DNA from: Hysterangium stoloniferum
Taxonomy: Eukaryota > Basidiomycota > Agaricomycetes > Hysterangiales > Hysterangiaceae
Reading direction: 5' to 3'
Assembly: GCA_015178975.1 (NCBI GenBank)
Contig: WHVD01000001.1
Coordinates: forward strand, 434,001 to 498,000
DNA: 64,000 nucleotides
Within the stretch, counting starts at the first letter, position 1, and the number at the start of each line of letters is the position of its first letter. Below are positions 11,796 to 24,942 of this stretch, one piece after another. Both the position numbers and the translations under genes were made by a program. The notes beneath the pieces were generated by a model. The model worked only from the letters and a program-made list of their open reading frames with translations. It searched no databases and was not told where the DNA came from.

Positions 11796-13656
11796 TTAGA
11801 ATTGTATTTTAAGCATCTTTTGCAAAACAAAAACCCACGTAATGACCTCATCCCTGGGTCGCTTTGTGTGTTTCCCTTCGCACTGATTAGTCTGGGTGGG
11901 AGTCTGGGTGGGAGGGACCGCAGGTGTCTCAGAAGGTGGCTGCGCCAAGTTCACGGGGGGAGAGGCCACAGGAGTACTAGTCGGAGGAGAAGCAGGTGGC
12001 GAGCTAGTAGGAAGCGGCGAGCTAGTCGGGGTAGGAGAAGAAGCGGGTGGGGGGACGAGAGGGATGACGCCGGGCCCTGTGACAGGGTTGTTTCCGGGAA
12101 GCTTATCCAACGTTCCAAGAACTGCATCATTTTCATTGTTAGTGCAAGATATTAGAATTTCGGGGAAAATTACCTTGCTCATCAACGTCAGACTTTATTG
12201 AGCATTGATTACCGGCAGGGTTGTAATGAAATATTCTGAGAAGCTGGTCAAATACCTACGGATTGCTTCGCGACACATACTCACCCTTGATCGGCACAGC
12301 ACGTAGGATCTCCGTATAGGGGACAAGTGCATTTGTCCACAACGTTTTGGAGAACACCAGCATCCCATCCGTTGTAGAAGTCTGCGTGATGGCCATAGCC
12401 GGTCCTATCGCCTTGGGCGAGTCTATAAAGCAGTTCGGAATAATCAAAATAGTATTGTAACGCAAAGATAATGTGTGGTACTTACACGAAAGGCTGTTGC
12501 GGGTCCATAGCGTCCTGGTGATTGAATTCGCCTGTGCGCCAGTACACCTGATTGAATATATGCTTAGAGGTGTGAAATAAAATGGAAGACGCGAAGCATG
12601 TACCTCTATGAAGATACGGGGAAGAGTCTTCGGATAGGCAGGGTCAGTACACGTGCCCTTGTCGGGGCCACCAGACGGGAAAGCGACATGTGACTTGTGG
12701 TTGGGTGAGTCAACGTTCTTGCCGTCCCAGCAACTCTGAAAATTCTGCAATACTACAGCGATAAATAAAACACAGTCCAAAAGATAAATATCTACGGACT
12801 ATTTGAGCACGGATTCCGCTGGGGCAACTGAGCCCAACAGGCAAACCGGGGAATGGACCTAAGGTCTTACCGCTGAAATCGAGACAAAGGAAACTGACAG
12901 CTTGCTGCGCAAAACTGCTTTCATTGTAGGTGCGCAGAGTGGGGTCCCCAGAAATCATGCGGAACTATATGAACGCAGTCATTTTGTGTGACATAGAGCT
13001 CCTTCAATCTCAAACTCACGTCGTCGGGGAATGCGGTAACAGTCCCAGCAGGGACATCACCAGGGTATAAATAGTCTGGGATGGTGTGTCAAAATAAGTT
13101 TTTGGAATAAGTTTTGGAATTTACAACTGGAGGTAGTCGTCAGCTGTGAATTTCAGTCCAAAAAGATTTACTCACATCACAAAGCCTCCATCAACACTGG
13201 TGAAAGACCCGTTTTTCCATTGAAAATACATCGACTGAAAGATCGCGTCAAGCAAAATATTTTCGCCCCTAAGCAAGTTCGGTTTACCTCAGTCCAATAG
13301 TTACTTTTATCTTCGGAAATAGGCGTCGCCGTGCAATTGCTCTGCCTAAGCTTAGCGGTTGTGACCGTCGAACCAAAATTGCTTCCACCAGTGACTAAAA
13401 CACGATGACTAAAATCAGACAACACAGTATAAATTCAAATGGGACCCACCGAAATGGGTGTGGCCAGAGATTCCGCCTGGAATGACAATAGGATCTCTTC
13501 GCTCATAGACCAAACTATCTGATCGAATGAAATTCAGCAATTATGTCTGTTTGCGACATGGTTATCGAGTCACTTACTGGTGCCCATAAGGAAAAAAGCG
13601 TTTGCAGAACTCAAGGCGGTGAGCAACAGGAGGAGGGAAGGGGTCATGAAGGCCAT
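11796..13656 (-). CDS. DUF1996 secreted protein, paralogue of 45699-48185
   Basis: The gene runs leftwards from the ATG at 13654-13656. The N-terminus is a signal peptide (Met-Ala-Phe-Met-Thr, then a Leu-rich core ending Ala-Asn-Ala). Exons 13578-13656, 13450-13518, 13288-13394 and 13181-13234 are followed by blocks that encode the DUF1996 core: RDPIV...HTHF, FRMISGDPTLRTYN, CWDGKNVDSP, HKSHVAFPSGGPD, YPKTLPRIF and a Cys-rich segment with CTCP and CC. The last coding block (12185-11796) is a Pro/Ser/Thr-rich tail. DUF1996 proteins are common secreted fungal proteins of unknown function. The exon around 13060-13135 is disturbed compared with the paralogue, and the end of the gene may be extended by one more intron near 11850. 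A TATA-like ATATAAAG lies about 110 bp upstream of the start. Confidence 0.8.
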
Positions 13657-16600
13657 TGCCTCAAAGGAGTGTGTTGTAAATGAGTGAAGGGGAGAAAGAT
13701 TGTCCGCAAAGCGTTCGTCGAGAGCGAGATGGATAAACTGGTGAATCAAAAGGTTCTCGACCCACTTTATATCAGAAAATCCCAGACTCCCTCATGAACT
13801 TCTCCTTCGCCTAAAACAAATCCAATTAGAGTGTCAGGTTCCACTCGAGGCGCTGACTCAGCCCTCAGTGAGGCCATTATTGTTTGCAGTAATGACCACC
13901 GTAGTTGCCATGTCGACTGTAGAGAGAAGTCAAAAACATCCTGAATCTAGATCTTATTTTGAGATCATATTTCGCCGGTATGCCTTCCCTATAGTTTTGA
14001 ATGTGAGTCTAGATTAAATCGTTACGAGAATAATTGGAGGTAGCATAAATTACCAAATTTGTGGCCATCCAATTTTTAGACCATCCAAAACTATGGGAGT
14101 ACAGATTAATCGAGGAACTATCATTCTGTCAACCTGACACTGTGTCGTCACGGTGTTGTAGTACTATGCTTGCAACCCTTGTAAGAGGTGTTGGACTGGC
14201 CTTGAACGACAAGCTTCAGCTTAATGTTTGCCTATATTGTGATATAAGCGGATATGCAAATGTCATAAAATAGCGATTTTTCATTAGATATGCTCGATTA
14301 CGCAGGGTCTGAAGTGGCCGATTATCAAGGGACAAGGTCTTATGTAAGGCTTTCACATGGCTATGTAAAGCTTGCACTCATTCGGGGTGTTTTCATGTAC
14401 TTCGGTGCTTTCTTTTAAATTTCTTTCCAACACTCTAAAACGGCATCCATCGACTAGAAGCTCGTGCAATATAACATGTCTCGTTGATAACTTGAAATCA
14501 TGGTTTCCCTGGGATTACTCTGAACGCTTACATAGTAGGATTGACTTAAAATAGCTTACAAGGTTAATCGGGCCTAAACATCCCTTTTTTTCTGCACGAG
14601 ATGCTAAAATCGCTTAAAACACTGGTGCAAGTGAATTTCGCGTATATTTCGAGGTTCAAACGTTTAAAGGAGGGGTTGGTGGCCAATGTTATATCCGAGT
14701 CACGCGGTTGCAGACGGTTACATAAAAACGTTACGGCTAAGATACACTTATATATGGCCAAAAAGATACGGTATTGCGACTCGGAGGTTCAGGCAACACC
14801 AAGAGATGTTGTGAAGGATCCACAAAATAATCATTAAGGGCCTGTGCTAATAAAAGACTATGGTTCTTTACTTGTAAGATATTTACACAACAACTAATTA
14901 ACCCACGTAGCCGCACCATGACATATTTTCTTAAGATCCGTATCTTAATGACATCAGGTATTTTGAAAAGGTCTATATAGGTTGCCTAGACCGCCTAGAC
15001 CATAGTTACAATTAATCTAAAGTAACTGGGCCTGCTATCTCGCCTAGAGGAGCTAATGGATTCAATTTCATGTCCTGATGTGGACAAGTATCTAGAGATG
15101 ACGGCCATTATTGACCTTCATCCCTGATCCAAAGAACAATGTGCTACAAGTCCACATCATTTTGCCCTGAACTAGCTATATACTTTTGTTTGAGCCTTCC
15201 ACATGACAACACATAGTCACGCATCCACACGCCCTGGTTGAGACATTATCCATCGCGGGCATACATGCACCGTTATATTTGACACTTTCGAAAGCCTTTT
15301 TTTTTTAGCTGCCTAAGATCTGCCATTAGTTAATTGATGCCACTCGGAAGACGGCCATGAACCGCCGAGAGACAGCTTCCAAATTAGTCTTTAATCGCGA
15401 ACTTCTTGGGAGATGCACTGGAGAGGTCGCGTTAAACAATACAACTAGAACAACTAGATAACCCTTTTTAATGTGCCTAGGGCGTACGACTAAGTGAAGG
15501 CGGAAGTGGGCCACTACATAACCCTGCCATAAGGGGATTGGGAAATAATTAGCAAGTCTAGCTAGGGAGTCTAGCGAAGCTATGTCGGGTAATGAGGATG
15601 TTGCCATAGCTAAGGTAGGCTAGATATAATGCCTTTCTAGTTAGCATTCGTAGGTGCCAGCTACGGTGGTGTGTTCTAGCTCAACTATATAAGGTGGGTA
15701 GCTTGGCTGGACAAGTTCTATCCAACTGATGATTATTTTGTAATAACCTCTATATTAATCTTATAGCAAATGTTTTAAAATGGAGCCCGTCATTATATTG
15801 TATTATTTACAATTATATATGGCTACAAATGATAATATCTGTCGTTCCTATGTTCTGTTTATCGACATGGTACTTGTTATCTCCACGTCTCCGGTTCTGT
15901 AGCATTTTAACAGTGAATTATTGGCTGAATCATCAATAATAATATAGAAATGAACGGACAAGGGACCCCAAAGTAGAACTGAGCTTAAAATTTTAAGCAG
16001 GGAAAACATATCGAGTGACGCACCCATTTCGGCAGACTGGCGAGGGCCGATCGTTTGTCGCCCTGGTCTGTACCCAACATCGTAACAACTGAGTCCCTTA
16101 TATGTCTCCGTCGACATATAAGTAATCTTATGATCGTCCTATTTAGTAAAACTAAAAACATACATTTGCCTGATTGCTTTGCAGGGTTGAAGGAAGGTCC
16201 ATCGAGATCGCCCCTGGACTCCCATGTTGTGATTGTTCTGCCATCGCCAGCTGAAGCAAATATGTCCGAACTGGTGATATACATAATAGATGTGGGACTA
16301 GCTTCTCAGGATTGAATTGAGCAATCTGCATTGACCATGAGGACTGACTGTCAAATGCTCTCAACTCACAAGTTGCCTAGATTTGTAAAATCCATGCTAT
16401 CATTTACCTTCACCTGGATCGTTTGGAGGGAGAAAATGGGCTTGGAGCCAGCAGGGTTCAGATATTTGGCCTGGATGACTGCAAATTTGGAAATAAGAGC
16501 AGCCCGATCAGAAAGTCTCGAACGAACGAGAAAAAGGATACCTTCTGAGCACAACGCCAGGGGTTTTCGAGAGTTATATGCATAGATTACTGATGTTAAT

Positions 16601-17184
16601 TAAAGCAAGTGGACCATGAGCTTGTGTTTAAATACACATGGCATCTATTAGCACAACGTCTCTATGATATAGCGTCTGCACTGACATTACAACCTACTGT
16701 TGTTGACGGATAGAAGGATGGCTCGATATGGGGTTGTGATGATTGGGGGTGGTGATGTAGTTCCAACCTGTACAATTGAAAACTATTGTCTATCGCTAAG
16801 ATATTTCACAGACGCACCTTGTCTGCCGCCTATATTTTTATGTGCTTGAAGTTGAACGACATCAACCTTAGGAGTGAGGCATGTACTTTTGCTATGGTCA
16901 AGGTTGCCGCTCTTTCTAACGCCGTTGGTTTTTATTGATGGGTCGCTGTGCGTAGCCTGATGGGAATACTGTTGTTGTCAGGCAAGGCAGTGGGAGATTG
17001 GTGGTAAAATGCCAAGTGTTTGGGGGGAGAAAGTTGGATGTTGAAATTTTTTTAAGCCACGTCAGCTATCAAGTGAGTTATAGAATGCTGGAAACTTTGA
17101 ACAAATAAATATTTTTGATTGAGTATAGATTTATTTCAGCGATATCGCTACTGGCCGGCCTAGGTGAACTATCCAGTTCATTTA

Positions 17185-17240
17185 TTCAAATTATGCACTG
17201 GATAGTTCAAATTATGCACTGGATAGTTCAAATTATGCAC
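17185..17240. repeat. 21-bp tandem repeat, 2.7 copies
   Basis: The unit TTCAAATTATGCACTGGATAG is repeated exactly at 17185-17205 and 17206-17226, then partially to 17240. Just upstream, GAACTATCCAGT at 17166-17177 is the reverse complement of ACTGGATAGTTC within the repeat, so a hairpin could form. Confidence 0.95.
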
Positions 17241-18680
17241 TACCTAGACCTTAGGCGCCACATTTCACTCTCCTGATACAGGGAAATTCGGATGTCCGAT
17301 ATCCTGCAGAAGCCCTACAACGGCAGTTCTATTACAAGAAGAGCAGGGTCTACATGTACCTCGGAGGTTTGCCCGCATCCAGAGCTTATACAATAGCAGA
17401 TGTCGCAAATATGGCGCGCGTTAAGTTACATCCCTATACAAAACGAGGAGACTACATAGTCGGTATCAGTGGTTCCTACTCGGATACCTGTGGATCAAAC
17501 AAAAATAATTAAAAAATGGTGTAGACTTCCGTATACTTCTTGGATGGTGTAGACATTGCCAGACCTGCCAGCTAAGACAACTTGGTCTAACAGCCCTTTA
17601 ACTCTCAATTTTTTTCACCCCTTTTCCTTTCCGATAGGCATGGATCATCACAAGGCTGATATCAGGCCTTGCAGATTATAGCGCCTCTATAGTGAAAATA
17701 GTTGACGACACGCCTAACTGTGATATTTTTGGCCGTGACATGCAATTCTACGTTGGAACATACTGATCTTCTTTGTAAGTACATGTGTTCGTTTATTGCA
17801 AGTTACTGTCCGGTGGGCTTCCTTAATTCTAGTGGCGCATCGTGCGTCGGAATTTTCAGCTCACTTACCTGACTTAATTCAGAACAAAGGCGGCCACAAT
17901 TGGCACCCGCGTCAAACCATCGCGTAATACGGAATAGTCGATTCGCCTTCTTAGATATTGAGTTAATTAGCTGCGGTAGTTGACTGTAGCATATTCTGTC
18001 TGTCTGTATCGGAGATGTGAGAGGTTGATAGTCCCACAGCCTCAGTCTGGGAAGAAATAATATAATTGTCTGAAAATATGACCACATCAATAGTATCGTC
18101 GTGATACGGTCCCCTGAAATTACCGTATCAACTAAGATCTCTCGAAGAAAACAGTGAGGACATGCAACAAATGCACACTATTGTAACTTTATCGCCGATG
18201 CGAGCCCGAATTACTCAAATGAAGTTGCTGGGGGCTAGCCTTTCATGTTAAAAGGCATAACAAATAGGTGCTATTGTTGAGGGATAGGTGCCGTCCGTGT
18301 GGATAGCCTGGTTAGTGGATGATGTAGTTCTGTGGCGTGTCAAAGCAACACAAGCTTGGGTTGTCATTACAGACAAATACCCAGAGATTCACAGCAGATA
18401 ACCAGAGGAAGAAGCGGGGGTTAAATGATAGTTTTCCTACCAGCGGACTAATACTTTGTGGCGTGGCCAGCCAGGGCATAATCCAAGTCAAAACAACTAG
18501 AAGAAGTGTGCGCCCTGTGGTGTGGTGCGTGATCCGCACTCATCTTCTTTCCCAGTGATATAAACAGAGAAGATCCCTGAATGTTAGGGGAATGATGTTC
18601 CCTCATAGCATACATTATGGATCTTGGATCCGAATGGAACGGTCCCCGGAGGTTACAAAGCAGAGAAAGTCATAGCCACC

Positions 18681-18828
18681 AAAAAAGCAACATAGCCACA
18701 GCAGAAAAAAATATTGCAAATATTGTACAATGCGAGATATAATCCAAAAAAAAAAAAAAAAAAAAAGCAACATAGCCACAGCAAAATAAATATTGCAAAT
18801 ATTGTACAATATGAGATATGATCCAAAG
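18681..18828. repeat. Direct duplication joined by poly(A)
   Basis: Two about 62-bp copies of one sequence (18687-18745 and 18767-18828, about 90 percent alike by eye) are separated by about 21 consecutive A residues. Confidence 0.9.
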
Positions 18829-21800
18829 AAAAGCCACACTTTGCTAGCCATATGGCTCAGCGTATGCGACGATCGAGATATGACCAAAGGACAAGTAATC
18901 GACTATTAATGACTTGGCCATCTTACATTGACTACCTTGATATGGCCTACTCGTCATCAACGGATGTCAACTGATCACCTTTAATAGGAATGGCCCGAGA
19001 ATCTATTGGGAAACCCTTCTAAGATAACCAGACATAGAATCGAAGATAAAGAAATAGTCTGGTGCATGACGCAAGACGCTCTATAGTCCCTAACCTAAAA
19101 AGTGCTGTCCATGGTATGCATGGTTTGTGAGGTGTAATTGCTGTGCAGATACGTCTATATTAGGTCGAGGACTCGCACCTTGTAAACTCGCTTCCATCGA
19201 TATTTGCAAATGACATTGTAATTATAATTCTTACAATCGCTGAAGGCGCCGTATAGACTTCTGTGTGCTTATGGATTAATTCAAAGTATATAGCCAAGCT
19301 TGATTGGATCATCGGCTGGAGATAAATATATAGCCTTAATTATTCTGCAATGACAAGTTACACTCGACAGCATTACAGACTCAAACATTAATTAAAATGC
19401 TAGTGGACCCCGTCAGTAGCCATGGAAGCTACGGGACCCATACCCAGCACCCATGACCCGACAAGAGATCTGGAACGACTCAGTTTTCACTTGGTAGCTC
19501 CACTACGGCGTCGCGCCTGAGGGAAAACGTTTATAAGTTTGGTATAACAGCATACTAGTATTCATTGAACAAAAGCCATCACAGTGTACCCGGGGACACT
19601 GCCGGAAACACTAGATTGATTTAAGGTCCGTGCAGCCACTCCTAGTCTAATAAGTATGCCTCTCCAATTATACAAATTCCGCTCTTAAGATGAGCATATC
19701 CGAATAAAGAAAAGCACACACTGTTCCCAGCACGAGCAGGCCCCATTTCATCTGCCGTCAAGTCCGAGGACAACGCATGATGATCATGAGTTGCATGAAA
19801 GTGCATACTCAGTGGAAAGGCGGAGTAAGTCCGGATCCTATGTCATTGGTGGGGGTATGCTCTGACCGAGCGCCTGTGTGGCGAAGCCACGGCGTGATCA
19901 GAACATAAACTGTGAAAGAAAGGCTGAACTTCAGACAGATCGTGTGTAAAGACGATATTCACTGGCGGAATCACCGCAAGCCGCTCTAGCGGAGCAGCGA
20001 CAAACACCCCCAGTGCAGTGCTGCAGCTGTCGCAGGACGCGTTTCAGATATGCGATTGTCCTCTCATAGGTTCTTCATGGCATAAGAGTAAATATAATTG
20101 CTGAATATGTCCCAATTAAATCATTATATCGTTAATAATTTTTGACTTGAAGGGTCGAAAAAAGTCGCTACCACATGACGGCATGGCATTGTGATCCAGG
20201 GACCAACCTAGGGTCTTGCCTCACAGTGGTTTATTCCGGTTCTCAAAATCTCTCCGAGTCTTTGATATCTGAGTGTGTAAATAATTCAAAAGTAGAATGC
20301 GGGATGGGCTGTGCTAACCAATATAACTAAGAGGCTGAGGGTTTGGGCCTAAGGTCAAACGTCAACTGATGTCTGGCGGCTGCGCACTACCGAGTATAAC
20401 GGCCCTGCAGCGGAAACAGCTTGGCACAAGCGCACGAGATTAAATACACCATTTATGGGCATCTGCCAACAGATAACTACCGATGTTTCCTTGTTCCCAC
20501 AGCGCTAGGAACCTAGTGTATAACGTGGATGGTATTCACAGCCTAAACGTTTGCTTCTAGGCACGGTGCCCAACGGGTGATTTGGCAATCCTACGTGGAG
20601 TAGAAATTTTAGTCCGGCCCCACCGCTCGGATGCACCCTAAAACATACACTATCTTCGCCGTGAAGGAAGAGATCCGCTTGTCATTATGATATATATACA
20701 AGTTTGTCGGCTTTGAACACGAGAACCAGATTTCTGGACCTTTTTTTGATCCCGGGATAAGTAACCTCTCGAATTTATTGCTTTCTCAGCAGATCGTATG
20801 CCGTTCATTCCCGGACTTGGTTGAATATTCAAGAATGAATAGGGGTCTTATCTATATACATGCCAAAATCTTGGCGACTATACTAGTACCCTAGATTTAT
20901 GCGATGCTTTCTATACTGACGCTCCCTTTGTACTACCTTCTGTACTATTTCTGGATAATGCCTTGTTGCAATCCGGATCTAGTATTTTGGTGCACCCCCT
21001 GTATTTTTCCTCCGAGAGATGTCAACTCACCACCGAGGTGTGGTTTACTGGAGGATGATGGCAGATCAGAGGCAATCAAGAACATTAACTGACTGCGGGC
21101 ATGTGAGATTATTCTCATCGGGCACGCTCAACTTGAGACTTTTGGTACTGTGGGAACGTATTATGAATTACACGCTTATTTTAGTCCACGTGCCTCCGAA
21201 GAGTTGAATGATTTGAATGCCTGTAGTTGTACACTGGTAGGTATGGTTCATTTCACTGCCAGCGGCATGCCAAGACGTGCTAAACCCTAATCTTTCTCTA
21301 GGATTCTGGGAACTTGTGGCAGTCTAGACCAACATCATCGTTCGTCTGGGAAGTTGTTCAACTACGCTTTGACAAGACTCTACGTCAAACTCTATTAATG
21401 AGCTTCAAATCCTGATAGCCAATCAGCATCAGAAACATTGCAGCTATCATTGGTAACATCAGCGACGGGCAACTTTTGACTGGTGAGCTTGGTTCCCCTT
21501 ATAAAAGCATCTGTCTGTCTAGGGCGATGAGCGCTGACAGATTCCTGATGTTCATTAATATTTAGCAGATGAAGTCTGATTGCTACGGTTGTTGGCTCCA
21601 TGTAATATCGTGCCCAGGCCCGTATTTACTAGATGAGCCATGGTGGGTTGTCGTCCCTGTGTTTACCAAAACATCGACTGTATTAGAAGGCCTCCGGTAT
21701 CCATAGCTCTTTTCTGTCCACACGAAAAAAGTCGTGGCATAGATTCCGGTGTAGTAGACATAACATGTAGACCAGCTACTACACAGCGGATGATAAGACT

Positions 21801-24800
21801 CGGAGCCAGGCCAAGGTAGAATTGGTGGAATTAACATACGAAATCCGGTGGTGGTACATCATGTACTAACAGAGGCTAGCTGTGCAGCGGCAAGATGCGA
21901 ATCGTGATTTCCTGCTTTCTTTCCGAGAGTACAAAGGGAAGCGGGGGCGGTACTCAACAGTGCGGGGAGTACTGTGTTATAGCGGATACTCCCTTTGGGC
22001 ATGCTAGGAACAGATCTAGAGATAGCCGCAACCGATTTGCAAGCCACGTTATTTCTGATAAACTCAATCCGTAATAGAAATTCTATTCGAAATATAATGT
22101 AATGATGCTTGAGTATCACATCGTTGTAGAAAAGTGTGAATCGTTAGAAGTCTGTCAACACTGTGACCAGCCTACCGATATATTGAGTCAGTCAGCAGGC
22201 GGGGTGTCTTTATTCAAGCATCAACTTGAATCCCCATAGACGTCTGGTGTGGCATTCATTATACCAGTGTAAATGGGATTTAACGGAGATATAAACCAGC
22301 GCTCCTTGGGCACCATCTCTCAAAGTTGTACTGCCAGTGGTGGAGCAGGAAGAATCGGACCGCGATACAACAACCTTCAGTCTCGGGTTGATGAAATGTT
22401 TAGCGTTATTTTGTTACGACCCGAGCCACAATCATGTGAGCGATTTGAAAGACTAACAGCGCGTGTCAACTGAGCCTCGTCCCTACGTGGTCGGTTGTTC
22501 TCACTTACCTTACCAGATATTATTAGGCTTAGTGAATCCTGGCACATTGCGTAGCTGTTCTACCACCTATCACAAGAACCGGCAGGTAGCTTGGGAGGGA
22601 AGGGGAGGACTCCAGCGGTTGTTCGTAACGTCCAAGATCGTAGATACATCCGAACGAACCTCTCTTACTGCGCCATTGCTGTGAGGGATTCGTAATCTTG
22701 GCTATTTATACTTCCAACCTGCTCTGATTCCCATTTCAAAAGTTATAAGTTCGAGTGATAAGTATACTTTCATAACTAATTGGGCTGAATTTGAAACTAA
22801 TAACTGGTCCCCAATTTCACTGTATCACCAATCAATCACTTCAAATAAGTGTGACATATAGTTTTAAATGGCACCATTGATTTATAAAGCATGATGACAG
22901 ACCGATGCTTAGCTGTGGTACGCAAAATTATGTAGATACTCACTAGTATTCCGCCAAGTGTTGAATGGATTCATAACCTATCAGTACACTACACTCCCGA
23001 ACGCAAACTTGTGAGCGGGCCTTGTACGCGGAGAGGCTTTGAAGGCTAGCCAGCTGAATACAACCCGGAATTGCGCCTGACATCCCTATACATATGTAGC
23101 GTGTATCATATTCTCGGCGTCACGGTGCGCGGCAGATTCATAGTTCACTATGCCGAGAATATTATACTTTATAGTCCATCAAACATGTGCAACGATGATG
23201 CTGATGTTCATTATGCACCCTCGCCAACCAAAATCAACAATCTCTCGGTGGTAGCTCTTGATTCCAAAGACGTGTGCCAGAGCGAGATGGCTGTGTCGAA
23301 AGTTCTGGTGGGCGAAACAGAACTACCTTGCCTACACAAGATGAAGTGGGCTGTGGTGTGGTAAATTTGGCCTATAATATGTGTATGAGTCCTTTCTGGT
23401 TTAGTAATGATTGTGGCTGAATTAGCCTCAAACATAATGACGCCAGACGTCGGCGACTTGCTATATCTACTCTACAAGCCACATATACAGATATCGGATC
23501 GATCTACAGGCACCGAGGTCAGGTTTCTTTCGATTAACAATTCAGTGTGTGCTTTAACTCCGTGCTTTACTGCCGATTTGAGGAGGCTCTTCCCCTCGGG
23601 ATGAGCGCCGGCCTCGAGAAACACCTTAGCTATTAGTATTCCGAGATTCTGAATAGAGGCCATTACATGTTATAACTACGACTTCTGAAATCTAAGAGAG
23701 AGATGAGCCGCACTTGCCATGGTTCGTCATTACGGTCGCCGCTTATGGAAGGGATGTCGTTAGCAAACTGCCGAGCGCAATATATACCTCCAGTGGCATT
23801 GGACCTTTCGCTTTGCTGGTTTTGAATCGAACATGTGGACGAGGACGCGACTTCGTGGTGAGAAGCATCAATAGAAGCCTGTGGGCATTCCGAGATGTGA
23901 AGTGTCCACTTGTTACAAACTTTAACACTCCCAGAATCCAGTGGCTGTGAGAGTATCTCGTCAGGCAAAAAGAAGGTAAGTTGCAGATCAATTTCGCATC
24001 CCTGCCAGTCATTCTTCGTTCTCGGTCAACACTACTAGTAGTAATATGCACTCAGTTACGGTTTATTTAGGTTTATGAGAGATGCTAACTTTAACATCTC
24101 AGTCGATTGAGAGCGTCCGCGGGAATGACTCCAACAACTTTGGTTCTAGTGACGTCAATCATAGTTCAACATCGCCCACCTCTTATGGATAAAAGCATTT
24201 TATTTGTATAGTCCATTTTGAGTCAATGGTTAAAGCGACACTACGGAGAGGCGCGGACTCGGAAGCAAACCATCCCGCATCTGCATTCATGTTTTTTTTT
24301 TACATGCATCGGCTTATGTAACGCTTCTCGAGGTACTGAACCTCCATACCTATCATACTCTTGTCAGATCAGTCCCTGTTAAGATTCAATCGTCCTTATA
24401 CGTCCTGGACCCTGGCTTGATACTTATGGAAATCTTGATAATTAAAGATTATCCTCTCTTTGAATGGTTTCGCTTCGACAGTGATTTCAGCCATTGCCAA
24501 TGCAGTGCTATTACAATAATACCCGCTATAGTATCAACTGCACTGCTGGATGGCTGCGGTTGTTCTAGTTCACCGAAGCACTCCACGCTTCCCCAAAACC
24601 CTGGCGCTTACTCCAACGATTCGACATACATTCGTACGCTTCAACCTCATTCAGAGCTATTTTTATTCAGCTTGAATGCATTAATTAATTTATTAATAAT
24701 TCTTTCAAAATGTTAAAATACCTAATATGTTTCGCCTGTCATTCCCCAATAGGCATATCAGCGGTAAGAGGTTACCAGTCTCTCTATATTCCCCTACTAA

Positions 24801-24942
24801 ATTACATTTTCAGCACTCGAGTAGGACATCTGGTTATGAGCGTATCCCCTTCCGAGAGTATAAATTGCCGAGTCCCTAGATGGCCCACTCCCCATACTGG
24901 AACTTCGCATATAATAAACACTCAATCCACTGACGACCTACT

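Larger units (their letters stand above)
13657..24942. other. 11-kb gene-poor region
   Basis: No gene could be supported in this stretch. Only short frames occur, and none has a recognisable domain or a chain of in-phase exons. It contains a 21-bp tandem repeat (17185-17240), a poly(A)-linked duplication (18681-18828) and CTAG-rich stretches around 15540-15700 that recur in style near 41870-42005. CpG content is normal for the window, so this is not the deaminated transposon DNA seen at the ends. A TATA-like ATATAATAAA lies at about 24910-24919, some 30 bp before the PKS start. Confidence 0.4.

Noticed and set aside
15985..16554. Minus-strand frames that might be exons of one gene
   Set aside because: Two open frames can be joined by possible GT-AG introns, but no domain appears and the phases are not unique.
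18312..18539. Minus-strand 75-codon frame with a signal-peptide-like start and three Cys
   Set aside because: No family match, no upstream context and no support beyond length. Such frames occur by chance in this region.
22273..22473. Plus-strand frame beginning like a small lectin
   Set aside because: The resemblance covers only a few residues and neither flank continues it in any frame or splice pattern.
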